Source: Pyrenochaeta sp. MPI-SDFR-AT-0127
Taxonomy: Eukaryota; Ascomycota; Dothideomycetes; Pleosporales; Cucurbitariaceae
Direction: 5' to 3'
NCBI GenBank assembly: GCA_020747015.1
Contig: JAGTJM010000005.1
Coordinates: forward strand, 310,001 to 374,000
DNA: 64,000 bases
Positions 12,300-24,782 of the stretch are shown here, in pieces (position 1 is the stretch's first letter; the number at the start of each line of letters is the position of its first letter). The notes below the pieces were generated by a model. The model saw only the letters and a program-made list of their open reading frames with translations, had not been told where the DNA came from and searched no databases. A program made the translations under genes and the position numbers.

Positions 12300-15200
12300 A
12301 TGGCTTGTACAGACCGAACGCCGATGCCAATTGCAGTCATCGGCTTCGGATGCCGCTTTCCTGGCGATGTCACAAGCGGTGAGAAGCTATGGGACATGCT
12401 GGTGGAGAGAAAGTCTGCACACCGCGAAGTGCCATCAGACCGCTACAATGTCAACGCCTTCTATCACCCTGATGGAGACCGTTACGGAACCGTAAGTACT
12501 AGGATAGCGCCCTTCTCCCCGCTGAGATTTTACAGCCTTGTAGACTAACAGCCCCAGACTAATAACAATGGCGGTCACTTTCTCTCAGAAGACGTTTCCC
12601 TGTTCGATGCGCCATTCTTCTCGATATCTCCAGCAGAAGCTATGGCAATGGATCCTATGCAGCGACTTCTGCTGGAGGTGACATACGAAGCACTCGAGAG
12701 CTCTGGAACGCCATTGTCCAAAGTGTCAGGGTCCAAAACGTCATGTTTTGTTGGGTGCTTCACCAAAGACTATGAGGAGATGCAGCGGCGAGACATGGAA
12801 TTAGCTCCCAAATATCAGTCTACAGGTGCTTCTCAAACAATGCTCTCGAACCGGCTGAGCTACTTCTTTGATATGAAGGGGCCGAGTGTGACGCTAGATA
12901 CTGCGTGTAGCAGTGGGCTTGTTGCTGTGCACTTGGCCTGTCAGAGTCTACGCATGGGGGAGAGCTCGATGGCTGTAGTGGGAGGTAGTAATCTCATCCT
13001 GAGTCCAGATATTCAGATCGAGATGAGCGATATGCATTTCCTAAGTCCAGACTCCATATCCTACGCCTTCGATGACCGTGCGAATGGCTACGCGCGAGGA
13101 GAGGGCGTAGGCTCCGTCATATTAAAACCGTTAGATCTCGCACTGCGCGACAACGATCCGATCCGTGCCGTCATTCGCGGCACGGCTGCAAGCTCAGACG
13201 GCCGGACTCCGGGCATCACGATGCCTTCAAAAGACGCACAGATCAACCTCATACGTTCCGCATACAAAGCAGCAGGCTGTGACGTAAGCCAAACAGGATA
13301 CTTTGAGGCACATGGTACCGGCACAGCGGCAGGAGATCCAATCGAGACTGGCGCGATTGGCGAGGTTTTTGCGGCGCACCGACCCCTTGCAGCGAACAGC
13401 GCGGTGGTGCCCCTTTCTATTGGATCGTTAAAAACGCACATGGGTCACTTGGAAGGAGCCAGCGGAATTGCTGGATTAATCAAGGCTGTCCTCAGCGTAG
13501 AGAAAGGCATAATTGCACCAAATATTTGGTTTCAGCGAGGAAACCCTGCCATTGATTTCGAACAATGGCGGCTGCAGGTACCTACAGAGGCCAAGGACTG
13601 GCCCTTGGAAGGCTTGCGACGCGCCAGCGTAAACTCTTTTGGCTACGGAGGAACTAATGCTCATGTCATCGTTGATGATGCCTACCACTTCCTTCAGCAG
13701 TACCGCCGTTCAGGTGGTCATTTTAGAAATGATTCAGGTTTCGCCAGCCCTGTCAGTGAAACTACGACCAATGACACCCCACGATCACGAGTCTATCTGC
13801 TCTCTGCCAACGATGAGCGCGGTCTGGTTCAAATGGGCAAGACACTTGCCCAGTATCTACAGGCGCAATCTGTTTTCGACGAGGAGGAACTATTGAACAG
13901 CCTCGCTTACACACTTGGCGAACGCCGCTCGCGGTTATCTCATAGCGCCATGATCATCGCAAAAGACAAATCAGACTTGGAACGGCAACTACAGAGTTCC
14001 AAATCAATATCTGGCAGCCAGACAACACCGCCTCGAATAGGCTTCATATTTACAGGCCAAGGTGCTCAGTGGTGGGGCATGGGCCGAGAGCTACTCCATT
14101 ACCCAGTGTTCAAGAAAAGCCTGCTGAGGTGCGATACAATTGCAAAACGCCTTGGCTCCGACTGGTCGTTGATGGAAGAGCTTCTCAAAAACCAGGCCTC
14201 ATCGCGAGTAAGTGAAGCAGAACTCAGCCAGCCGTTGTGCACTGCATTGCAAATTGCTTTAGTAGATCTGCTCGCCTCATGGAACATAAATCCTCAGAGC
14301 GTTGTCGGCCACTCCAGTGGTGAAATCGCCGCAGCTTATGCTACTGGCGCTTTGAGTTTTGAGTCTGCGATTACTGTCGCGTTTTTCCGTGGCTTATTGT
14401 CACCGAAGGTAAAGCAACTTGGCTATGACGGCCGCATGATGGCTGTCGGCCTTTCCGAAGCCGAAGTGAGTAGTGAGATAGCTGAGTTGCAAAATGCAAC
14501 TGGACAGGCTCTAGTTGCATGCATTAACAGTCCTCGTGGCGTAACAGTATCTGGAGATACCCCCGTCTTGGAAGAGCTACACAACAACCTAGTGGCCAAG
14601 GGCGTTTTTGCAAGGATGCTTCAAGTAGATACCGCATATCACTCGCATCACATGCAGGCAATCGCAGAAGAGTATCTTGAGTATCTCCAGAAAGCAGGCG
14701 TTGTAGCACAAAGTGGCAAAGGCCACGCTGCAATGTTCTCTTCCGTCACAGAAGATGTTATCGATCAAAGCCAACTCGGCGCTGAGTATTGGGTATCAAA
14801 CCTTGTCGGATGTGTGCGCTTCTCCGGCGCCGTGGAGAAGCTCTGCTCGACGCAAATACAAGACGAGAGGCACGGAGTGGATATCCTGTTGGAGATTGGA
14901 CCCCATTCTTTGTTCAAACTCCCTGTACAAGAGATCCTCGAGACCAAGTTTGGAGAGAAGTCGCGCATCCAATATCTCTCCACACTGATCCGCAAGCAAC
15001 CCGCTGATAAGACTGCGCTAGAAGCAGTTGGCTACTTATTTGCGAACAACTATCCCGTTGATCTGCACGCCGTTAACTTCCCAAGTGAACCAAAACAGGC
15101 CCTTTCCGTCTTGACAGATCTACCTCAGTACCCCTGGAACCACACTCGCAGCTATTGGTGCGAGTCCAGACTCAGCCGTGACTACCGTCTTCGGAAATTC

Positions 15201-18200
15201 ACTAGAACAGATATCCTTGGTGCACCAGTGTACGATTGGAACCCCTTTGAACCTCGCTTCAGAAACTTTCTGCGCCTTAGAGAGCAGCCCTGGCTCAGAG
15301 ACCATGTGGTTCAAGGCGACGTGTTATTTCCAGCATGTGGCTACCTCTGTATGGCAATTGAAGCTTGTCGACAAATGTCCGTTATCACGCCTTCGACATT
15401 CTTGCCTCCTGGATCTCAGGACTCCTTAGAATATCGTCTTCGAGAAGTCAGCATCTCGCGGGCACTAGTCGTTCCAGAGTCCGACGAGGGTGTCGAGACA
15501 TCATTCTCAATGCGATGTAATTCAAGCGATGATTCCACATCACTAGACGTCTGGCATGAGTTCCGAGTTTTCTCATACACTTCCAATAGTGGGTGGGTCG
15601 AGAACTGCAGAGGCCTTGTTTCTGTTTCGAGACAAATGACTGGAGACAATGAGTTGGCGAAGGAATGCTTGATTGAATGGAGCGAGGCAAATGCAGATGG
15701 TGCTCAAAAGATTGACCCGAAAAGCTTCTACGATGGTGTTGATGCCATTGGCCTCACATATGGACCTTTGTTTCAAGGAATCAAAACCATCAGTATTGAC
15801 GCCCATGTTTCAGACAGAGCGGCCGGAGTGGTCGAAGTAACAAATACCCGAATTGCGAACCCCAAAGAATTCGAGCATGATCGGTTGTTGCATCCTGCTA
15901 CTCTAGACAGCTTCTTGCAGCTCGCACTTGCAGCGCTAGGTGGTGTTGAGCTCCGAAAACTAAAGGGTGCGATGGTTCCTACCTTCGTTGAAGAAATATG
16001 CATTTCGGCAAATATCGCGGCGCAGATTGGAGACCAACTCAATGTTGTAGTCGGTGCTGAGCGACATGGATCAAGGGCAGCGAAGGCAAACATCTTTGCA
16101 TTGGATCCAGTCACCTCCAAACCGGTAGTGCTTATGGACGGCTTTAGATTTGTTGCTATCAACGGTGCCAGTGCCTCAAATGAGGTCGACTTAGCACCAA
16201 AACATTGCTTCAAGCCGGTGTGGGAGCCTGATGCGGAGCTCATTGGCTTTCACAACCTTAATAAAGACCTACAAGCGGCGCCTCGACCAGACGATCGGCC
16301 GAAGACTGTGAGAGAACTGGAGTTGCTATCATATCACTTTATCGATCAGGCTCTCCAAGAAATCAAAAACGACGAAGTGGCTACAATGCTTCCACACCAT
16401 CAGAAATTCTATCAGAACTTGTGTGAGCTACGAGATGCTGTGATAGCGAAGACACACCCGCAGCAGACAGAAGAGTGGCAACAGCTCAACAGCTCAGAAA
16501 CAGCCTCTAAACTTCACAGCTTGGTTGAGCATTATCGGCATCATCAGACAGCTTATGATGGCAAGCTGCTAGTACGAGTGGGCGAGGCTCTACCCTCAGT
16601 ATTCAGACAAAACGTTGAGCCTCTCAAATTAATGACTGACGAAAACTTGTTGGAAGACTACTACACCACTGCCGTCGGAATGCCGAATACGTACGCACAG
16701 ATCTCGCGCTACGTCACCATACTTTCGCACAAGTATCCAAACCTCGACTTTCTCGAGATCGGTGCTGGCACAGGTGGTGCGACTGTTCCAACCCTGCAAG
16801 GGCTCAGAGGCTGTGAAGGAGTGCATACATATCCACGTCTCAAGTCGTACACATATACCGACATTTCATCTTACTTTTTCCAACGCGCTGCGGAGAAGTT
16901 TGAGGACTTCTCGCAGTTTATGAAATTCAAGAAGCTTGATGTGGAGCGAGATCCTGAAACACAGGACTTCAAGCCTGCATCCTTCGACGTTATTGTTGCC
17001 GCCAACGTACTTCACGCCACATCCGACATGCACCGCACAATGACACATGCACGGAAACTTCTCAGACCTGGAGGCAAGCTCATTCTTCTTGAAATGACAA
17101 ATCGTCTCCTTGCAGCTTCTGTCATCTTTGGTACACTGCCAGGCTGGTGGAACGCATCTGAACAGTGGCGCACGGGCGGTCCACTACTCACTGAGACTCA
17201 GTGGGAACAAGTGCTACAATCCACTGGATTTAGTGGTCTTCAAGCAAGTAGCCCAGACGTACTGGATCCACTGGAGGAGGGCACAAGACTCATGATAGCC
17301 ACAGCGGTAGAGGTCAAGCCAACGCTTTGCAATGGCTTGCCCACGCCTCCAGAAAATCCACGCATTACCATTCTATGCGGTGACTCTCCTATCAGAATGA
17401 ATGGACTGGACATGCCGTTAGCATTGAAGCTGAGAATGGAAAAGGCAGGCCTCCAAGTACAGCTTGCATCTCTGGCTAGGCTTGAACAGCGAGATATCAC
17501 CGACACAATCTGCATCAGCTTTGTTGAGCTTGATGAGCCACTTTTTGCAAGTTGTTCAAGTTCTCAACTGAAGACCCTTCAAAAGTTTGCCGACACATCT
17601 GCGGGCCTAATCTGGGTCACGCGCGGCGCAGCATCATCGAATGCTGACCGCCCTGAACTTTCAGTATTCCATGGCCTTGCTCGTACATTGAGAGCAGAGC
17701 ATGAAGGTTTCTCATGTATCACAATTGATCTAGATGCGGAGAAGAAGCTTCCTGCGGAAGGTGTAGCCGACCTCCTGTTCCGCGTATACGAAACTCAACT
17801 TAGACCAGGGGCGTACTCTGTTTCTGACGATAGTGATTTTATGGAGAAATGCGGCGTGCTCCAAATTAAACGCGCAATTGAGGATGAGAACGCAAATTCG
17901 TTCCTTACTGGTCGTACTGATCCATCTATCTTACCACCACAGCTGGAGGAGATAATCCAAGAAGATCGATCACTAAAGCTTCGAATCCCGGAGTCGAGCG
18001 TGAGGGAGCCTTTTATCTTCGAAGACGATGCAGCAATGAGCCGGCCATTACAAGCCCACGAAGTTGAAATCAACGTTCAAGCTGCCAGTCTCGATTCAAA
18101 AGATATTCAAATACTCAACGGTGAACTGCCGAATCAAAACCCGGGCAAAGAGTGCGCGGGTATTATCACAAAGGTTGGCAGTGCTATTGCGAATCTGTGT

Positions 18201-20195
18201 GAAGGCGACCGTGTCATTGCCTGGTGTACTGGCACTTTTGCCACACGTGTTCGAACCAAAGTAGCGTTCGTGCATAGAGTATCCGATGATATCAGCTTCG
18301 ATCATGCCGCAGGGATTCCAGTAGCATATGCCACTGCCTACCATGCTTTGGTACATACGGCACATATATCGGCTGGTGAGACCGTATTTGTTCATGAAGC
18401 TGCAGATCCTGTTGGCCAAGCTTCCATTCAAATTGCTTCGAAACTCGGAGCAAAGATCTTTGTGACAGTCAAGTCAGATGAGGAGAAGAATTATCTCGCG
18501 GAATCATGCAATATCGACCCCACGCACATCTTCCCTAGCCAAAATCTCGATTTCGTCGTAGCAATCCGACGCTTGACCAAGGGCAATGGCGTTGATGTGA
18601 TTCTCAACACTCTGTCTGGTGAAGCAATGCAAGCTACCTTCAGTTGTGTTGCACCCTTTGGTAGATTTATTGATCTTGCGAAACACAAGTCACAGACAAA
18701 AGCACAATTGGAGATGGCTCCCTTTGGGAAAAATGTGTCATTCACATCCGTTGATATGACATATTTACATCAACAGAATGCCAAACTCGCTGGAAGAATC
18801 TTTCAGGAGGCAATGAAGTTTGTGACCAGCAAGAATTTGCGCCCGGTGACACCGACTGATGTCAAGCCATGGTCGAAGCTGTTGGAAGGGATTGATATTG
18901 TTCAAGATGTGAAGCACATGGGCAAAGTAGTTATGGTTCCAACCGAAGGTGATTTCGTTCTGGTAAGGTTCCATCCCTCAATATCGATGTATGGCTACAT
19001 GATTGACAACTCTCAGGTTGCCCAAAACCCACCCAAGCAGATAAGGCTTGATCCGAACTCTTCATATCTCCTCGCTGGTGGACTCGGTGGCCTTGGGCGT
19101 AGCATATCTCGCTGGCTCACGGCTCATGGTGCGAGAAACCTGATATTCATTTCTCGTTCTGGGGCTTCCTCCTCAGAAGCGTCAGCGTTCATTGCCGAGT
19201 TGGAGGCAGAAGGCATTCGCACCGCAGTCTTGCAGTGCGATATCTCTGACGCTCTCTCCCTGTCTAATGTACTCGCCAACACGCTCAAAGACCTTCCTCC
19301 AATCCGCGGTGTCATCCAAGGCGCAATGACACTCAATGATTCGCTGTTCAGTAACATGACACACGAACAGTGGACAACGACCATCTTACCGAAAGTCCAT
19401 GGGAGCAAGAACCTACACGAGGCTACACTCTCTCAACCATTGGACTTTTTTATCTTGTTGTCCTCACTGCACAGCTTCATTGGAAACCCCGGACAAGCAA
19501 ATTACGCCGCTGGCTGTGCATACCAAGTTGCACTAGCAAAATATCGAAACAATATTGGCCTACCAGCGACGGCGATTGATCTCGGGATCGTCGGTGACGT
19601 AGGGTACGTTGTCGAGAAGAAGGAGAGCGGGAAGAAAGTCAAAGTACAGGACTTTAAACACATCAAAGAAAATGAGCTGCTAGCACTGATCGAGTTGGGA
19701 ATCCGTGAACCAAGGTTGGGACATATAGTAACAGGCTTAGACTCTGATCTCGATATCGCAGCGATGGAAAAAGACGGAAACGCACCGTTCTTTGCCAGAG
19801 ATCCAGTGCTCAGCCATCTAGACTATCTTAGGCCGCATCTCAAAGCGGAGGTTACAACGCAGACATCCAGCGACGGGGCAACAACAGCTTCACTATCGCT
19901 GTCCGCACAGCTCGCTTCCGCTCCCTCCGCCGATTTGGCAAAAGACTACATCCAGACCGCTTTAGTCAAGAAGCTATCGCGCAGCTTGATGATGGACCCC
20001 TCTGAACTCGATGCAAGTCGACCCATGAGCGCATACGGCACAGACTCACTTGTCGCCGTTGAAATGAAGAACTGGATCCAACGCGAAACAAAGGTTACAG
20101 TGAGCGTATTCGAAATCTTGCAAACGAGTAGTATTGCAAGCCTGGTAGAAGGAATTGCGGAACGGGTCAGCAGTAGCAGTGAAAGTGAAAAGTAA
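12300..20195 (+). CDS. Highly reducing type I polyketide synthase (KS-AT-DH-MT-ER-KR-ACP)
   Basis: An iterative fungal PKS that builds a reduced, C-methylated polyketide from malonyl-CoA. Exons 12300-12491 and 12558-20195, 2609 residues.

Domains and key residues:
- KS: DTACSSG with Cys181, HGTGT with His316, GSLKTHMGH with His361.
- AT: GQGAQWWGMG, then GHSSGE with Ser650.
- DH: HVVQGDVLFP with His980, then LDSFLQ with Asp1181.
- C-methyltransferase: LEIGAGTGGAT near 1463-1473.
- ER: from about 1875; the usual GGVGQ loop reads EAADPVGQAS near 2011-2020.
- KR: LAGGLGGLGRS near 2235, catalytic Tyr2380 in QANYAAG.
- ACP: GTDSLVA with Ser2561.

No thioesterase, reductase or condensation domain follows, so release must occur in trans or by hydrolysis. 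The only clear tailoring neighbour is the O-methyltransferase upstream. The product cannot be predicted. Confidence 0.95.
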
Positions 20196-20545
20196 TTAAG
20201 ACAGTCTAGGAACGTGAAGGGAGAATATATGGAGCATAGGAATGGGGACAAATTGACATGAAAGGGGGCCTGCATAATCACTAGGGTGTTGGCGTCAGGC
20301 ATTGGCGATGATTCTGGGGTGTCCGCCGCATTCTCATTATGATATTCATCAATAGTCATTTCTTTGTATTTATGAAAGTGTTCGACGTAATGATTTCATT
20401 ATCAAGCTTAAATTCATGTTCAACGCAAGTCTATGGGTATCTTATGCTATCTCATCAAAACGCGGTGAAAACATACTGTCGATATTCGCGTCCTCAACGC
20501 TTGGGTATCTTAGGAAATCATTTGACGCTCGATCAAAATTATGGT
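20196..20545. other. Short convergent 3' intergenic region
   Basis: This lies between the 3' ends of the PKS (plus) and the splicing factor (minus). It is A/T-rich and presumably holds both terminator/polyadenylation regions; nothing else is seen. Confidence 0.5.
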
Positions 20546-21625
20546 TCAGTCCGAATCGTAGCCAACCAGCGCAGACAACAGCGCTGGCTTCTTCGATGGG
20601 ACGTCGTCTATCGTCGCCACTTGTTCTGGGAGAGCTTGGGAAGTGGGTGTTTCAAGCTTCTTATCCACCGGACCATCTCTCTTCCGCTTCAGTATTCCGA
20701 AACTAGGCCTTGAGTTCGAGAGTCCTTCTTTAGACATGAACGGATCTATCGCGGCCCTTGTGTTGCTGACTAGTGTTTGTTGTAAATTTTGCCGGCTCTT
20801 TTCTGCTGCAATCTCAGATTTCAGCTTCTTCGTCTTTGGGACAGGTTCGATAGACGTCTCGCTATTTTTGCCAGCAAAGAGTGGTCTCCATGACGACTCC
20901 TCCTTATCCTTCTCTTCAGAAGCTCCAAAATGGATGAGGCCGGCGCGCGTTCGATCTGCCTCCGTCTCATCCGCGATCTCTAGCCCCAAACTAAATTTGT
21001 CCTGCATGCCTTCTTTATGCCTCTCCTCCTTCTTCCAAAGTTTCCTCTTCACTCTAAAATCCTTTCTCAGTCTTGCATTTACATCATACGGATCCCTCCA
21101 CACCTCGCTCTTCTCATACAGCTCCTCTACTCTCTCTTTGTTCTTCTTCTCCAGTCCCTTCTCTTCCAACTTCCCCTCGAGGTTCGCAAATGCATCCTCT
21201 CGCCTCTTCTCCCGCTCCTCTTCTGTCAGAAACTTTAGATCGCCATCTGCCTCTGCGCCTCTATCGTCAGGCCCATAGTCCCGCCTTTTTGCCCCCTCAA
21301 CAACAACATACTCGCTTTTCTGTGGATCCGTTCTGATCTCCCACCACCCGCCACAGGCGCTGTGCTTCATGCGGAAACTCCATATCGGTGTGCTGTAGTA
21401 GTTTCCCACTTTCTTCTTCTCGGCATTGAAGCGCACACCCTGGCCTATGATTGCTGGTGGAGTGCAGTGGTCGCACCATACGGCGAAGGGAAGTTCGAAG
21501 CGGACGGTGAGAATGCCTTGGGTGACTTTGGACGCGCGCTTGCCGAGCGGGTGGGAGTTTGTGTTAAAGCTTGGGGCATTTGAGGCATCGGGCGGATAGT
21601 ACCGCCCCATGTTGAAGCCTTGCAT
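20546..21625 (-). CDS. Pre-mRNA splicing factor, CWC16/Saf4 (CCDC130) family
   Basis: A nuclear, spliceosome-associated protein of the Yju2/CCDC94/CCDC130 family, of the CCDC130 (Saf4) branch. It is a single exon of 359 residues. The start is set at 21625 because the family signature MQGFNMGRYYPPD begins there; the frame is open 19 codons further upstream but from a TTG. The conserved region includes HPLGKRASK, GILTVRFELPF, a Cys-x2-Cys pair (WCDHC), GVRFNAEKKKVGNYYSTP and a second candidate metal pair HSAC. A charged coiled-coil segment follows (residues about 130-200), and the C-terminus is Lys/Ser-rich and low in complexity. It is convergent with the PKS and therefore probably marks the right edge of the polyketide locus. 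Confidence 0.88.
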   Translation of the reverse strand: MQGFNMGRYYPPDASNAPSFNTNSHPLGKRASKVTQGILTVRFELPFAVWCDHCTPPAIIGQGVRFNAEKKKVGNYYSTPIWSFRMKHSACGGWWEIRTDPQKSEYVVVEGAKRRDYGPDDRGAEADGDLKFLTEEEREKRREDAFANLEGKLEEKGLEKKNKERVEELYEKSEVWRDPYDVNARLRKDFRVKRKLWKKEERHKEGMQDKFSLGLEIADETEADRTRAGLIHFGASEEKDKEESSWRPLFAGKNSETSIEPVPKTKKLKSEIAAEKSRQNLQQTLVSNTRAAIDPFMSKEGLSNSRPSFGILKRKRDGPVDKKLETPTSQALPEQVATIDDVPSKKPALLSALVGYDSD

Positions 21626-21858
21626 GTTGGGCGACGGGGCGTGGGGCAAAGCGCGTCGTGCGCGGGAAGTCGTGGCGGTCAAGCGAAGAGTGATGGCGGA
21701 GAGTCAAGTTTCAAGACGATGGCTGGGATTCGCCGCGGAAGTCATTATGTAAGCTCCCAGGTCCTAACAATTCACTGCCTACATGTGTTCACCAAACTCT
21801 TTATTCATAACTATCAAATATACATAATATGGTAAAATAAGCACTCTCAGTGCGCTAG

Positions 21859-23706
21859 CTAACTAGTCGTCCAATATACATTGTAATTGAAACCTTGCGC
21901 ATCATAAAACGGTCCCAAGGTCACGTTCTGGCCGTTCGAGGTCGCTGTGAATGCGAGACTACCAGGGCTGACTCGCTTTACAGAGCTCACAGTGAGTGCT
22001 GGAATTCCAGATACTGTGGATGTACCGTAGTTTCCGGACAGGACGACTGGTCCAAAGGCAATAGCCGCAACGCTTGGCCTGTCATTTGCCGCAATGGTCC
22101 TGACAGACATTGGGAGTTGTACTGTGACAGTATCACCAGACGCCCAAGTGCGACTTAGAGCAGCATAAGATCCTGGCGTCGTGCTGATGTTCTGCTTCTG
22201 GCCATTCACCGTGATAACGGCGTTTGATGTCCACGAGGGAATACGGACCCGCATAGTCCAGCTTCCGCTTCCGGTGACCTTGATCGTAGAAGTATCGCTA
22301 ACAGGGAATGTAGTAGTCTGGGATAGTGTGACGCCCTTTTGGGTCCACTTCAGCGTCGATGGTACAAAGAGATTGATGATCACACCCGCGCTATCATAGG
22401 CGTAGATTGAGTCCATCAACTTAGTATTCGTCTCGATGCCTGTGCCCTGGCAGCACCAGAAAGAGTTATAATCCGTGCTCCAGGTACCTCCACCCCAAGC
22501 TGGCCCAACACCGCGCTTGCCGCCTGGTGTAAGAGGCGTGAAGTAAGTGACATGACCATGGCTGTCGGCTGGATTCTGTTGACCAAGGAGGTGGTTGAAC
22601 AAGGCAGTCTCATAGAAATCAAAATATGCGGTGGATGATGGATCCATTGTGTATAGCTCTCGCGTCAGCTTCAGCATGTTGTAGCTATTGCATGCCTCAG
22701 CCGTATCGTCGTTGAGATGACTTGCAATCGCGTTCGGTTGTCGGAAATGCTCAGCCTGGCTATTACCACCGATTGCGTAGGTGTGAGCTTTCAAAGTGAT
22801 CGTCCAGGCATTCTTTGCAATGTCCTTGTAACGTTGGGTTCCTGTCAATTTGAACTCACGGGCTGCGCCGATCCATTTTGGCACCTGGGTGTTTGCATGC
22901 AGTCCGTTTAGCTGGTCAGAGTTGGAGGCAAGTGGATCAAACACCGCCGCGTGGTCGAAACGGGCAGCAACCGTAAGCCATTTCTTATCGCCAGTCTGAT
23001 GGGCCAAATCAGCCAATACCTCGTTCATACCTCCAAACTCTGTCCCCATCATAGCCTGCATCTGGCTATAGCTAAGCTTGCTCGTTCGAGTGTCGACCCA
23101 ACCAGCCAAGGCAAGCAGCACATCTCTGGCGACAGTATTGCCAATATGGCGCCAAACATCGAGGAGGCCGGCCATAGTCTTGTGTATGGCGTAGTAGGGA
23201 ACATTTCCGTTACTCAGTGTGCGTTGCTCTACGGCAGTGATATCGGACTCTGGAAAGCCAGACAGGTATCCTGCCGTGAAACCTGCAGCAGCATTGTTGG
23301 CCTGGCATTTTGCCAATTCTGACACAAAGTAGATAGCTCGGTCTCGACACGTTGTGTCACGCAAGGTCGCATAACATTGAGCCCATGCCGTAAGGGCGTG
23401 TCCTTGGAAGTGCGAGCGGAACGGGAAGTCTGGTGCATCCCATCCTCCGTTGGTCGCAGCTCCATTTGTCGATAACTTGTGAGCAGCGCGAAATACGTAG
23501 AGGAGTCGGTCCACGTCAACAAACTTCAAGTAGTTCAAAGCCCGCTGCTGGTTGTCCATGAGGCGGCCTGAGCCGAGAGTAACCTGGCTGAGATCGAACA
23601 GGTTCGCAGAGGTACCGGTCTCAGACCCCAGAGGAGGTGCAGCTTGAGAAACAGCTGGAGAAAATAGCGCGAAACATATCGCGAGAATTGTGTTGAGGTG
23701 CACCAT
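21859..23706 (-). CDS. Secreted GH127 family beta-L-arabinofuranosidase-like glycoside hydrolase (DUF1680)
   Basis: Probably hydrolyses terminal beta-L-arabinofuranose (or a related sugar) from plant cell-wall glycans outside the cell. A single exon of 615 residues with a clear signal peptide (MVHLNTILAICFALFSPAVSQA). The (alpha/alpha)6-barrel domain shows GWDAPDFPFRSHFQGHALTAWA, GMNEVLADL and the zinc/nucleophile set Glu337-x-Cys339 (AEACNSYN) and Cys418-Cys419 (FWCCQGTG). This matches the Glu-x-Cys and Cys-Cys arrangement of the characterised bifidobacterial GH127 enzyme almost residue for residue. C-terminal beta-sandwich domains follow (from about 430). Family known, exact substrate inferred. 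It is transcribed in the same direction as the HET gene upstream. Confidence 0.88.
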   Translation of the reverse strand: MVHLNTILAICFALFSPAVSQAAPPLGSETGTSANLFDLSQVTLGSGRLMDNQQRALNYLKFVDVDRLLYVFRAAHKLSTNGAATNGGWDAPDFPFRSHFQGHALTAWAQCYATLRDTTCRDRAIYFVSELAKCQANNAAAGFTAGYLSGFPESDITAVEQRTLSNGNVPYYAIHKTMAGLLDVWRHIGNTVARDVLLALAGWVDTRTSKLSYSQMQAMMGTEFGGMNEVLADLAHQTGDKKWLTVAARFDHAAVFDPLASNSDQLNGLHANTQVPKWIGAAREFKLTGTQRYKDIAKNAWTITLKAHTYAIGGNSQAEHFRQPNAIASHLNDDTAEACNSYNMLKLTRELYTMDPSSTAYFDFYETALFNHLLGQQNPADSHGHVTYFTPLTPGGKRGVGPAWGGGTWSTDYNSFWCCQGTGIETNTKLMDSIYAYDSAGVIINLFVPSTLKWTQKGVTLSQTTTFPVSDTSTIKVTGSGSWTMRVRIPSWTSNAVITVNGQKQNISTTPGSYAALSRTWASGDTVTVQLPMSVRTIAANDRPSVAAIAFGPVVLSGNYGTSTVSGIPALTVSSVKRVSPGSLAFTATSNGQNVTLGPFYDAQGFNYNVYWTTS

Positions 23707-24782
23707 AGCGAGATAGTGATTGTAGTATGTAGCAACTTCTTGCAGGCGGCAACCAGAACGAAGAGCCTGAACTCCTACGACACAGACTACATTTTTTTTT
23801 ATACTTTTACTATATACGAAGAATAAAGATTGGCTACAGACCCCGAGACGTCATGTTCGTCCCCACCCCCGCTCGCTTGAATTCACCTCCGTTCGCTCAA
23901 ATTAATGCCCGCCCCCTGATATTGACGCTTGTCCGCACAGGGGAGGTGATCACAAAACTAATAGCTCTGTGGATCTTTCCCCAGATTTCACGGAAATATC
24001 GGCGATTACGCCGCGTGTTTACCTGTCCTCCGCTCGGGATATCCCCCGACACTATTACAGGCATTCGTGTTTATAACACTAGAGATTGGGTTGTAACCCA
24101 ACCAGAGGTCTCCTCCGGGACTAGCCACCTCAAATGATAGGAGGAGAACATAACACTAAAAGCTCCGTCCCCAAGATCTACCAATTTCTCCCAAATCCTC
24201 ATTACGCTCTCCCTTGGCAGGTCTCAATTACTTGGACGGATTCCTCTCCGTTTGATGCGGCGGTATTATTTCCGGTGCCTGGTAAGCATTGGGCAGAATA
24301 GATTAGGCTTGGAACCTTCCGTGTCTGGAAAGTCAATTAAGGTTGCTGTTGATCACCGCACTAAAAGGCTTGTCTCACTACCGTTTGCCGCGGAACGTGT
24401 ACCCGAAACAAAGGGCTGGAGACGTTCAACGCCTAAAACAACAACAAAAACGACTTGTTTAGCATGTCGGGCAACACTTTACCAACCTCAACGTAAATAA
24501 GATTTATTATATAGGGGGTGCGCATGTCTTTGCGCTGATAAATGCTGCATATCGAGATTCTAGCTTCATCTTCACCATAACAACCCGAAATCAAGCTAAA
24601 AGCACAGAGGTTACAGACTAAGGTCACAAGGCCTGATTCTGGTTCAAAGTTTACGCCATCTTCAGGTAGTTTCAGTATACTATGAAGAATACGATACGCC
24701 CGAGCGTCTTTATGCTCGTATACAACTTTATTCAAGAGAAAGCTGTTCAGTCCTAATATTCTACCCACGTATATCGTACCCA
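23707..24782. other. Intergenic, promoter side of the GH127 gene
   Basis: A T-run followed by an A/T-rich block lies about 80-110 bases upstream of the GH127 start (near 23785-23825). A 116-codon minus-strand frame directly after the HET stop (24433-24783) begins with GTG and has no motif, so it is left out. Nothing else is recognised. Confidence 0.45.

Noticed and set aside
21626..21682. Nineteen-residue N-terminal extension of the Saf4-like protein
   Set aside because: It begins with TTG, and the family starts at MQGFNMGRYYPPD.
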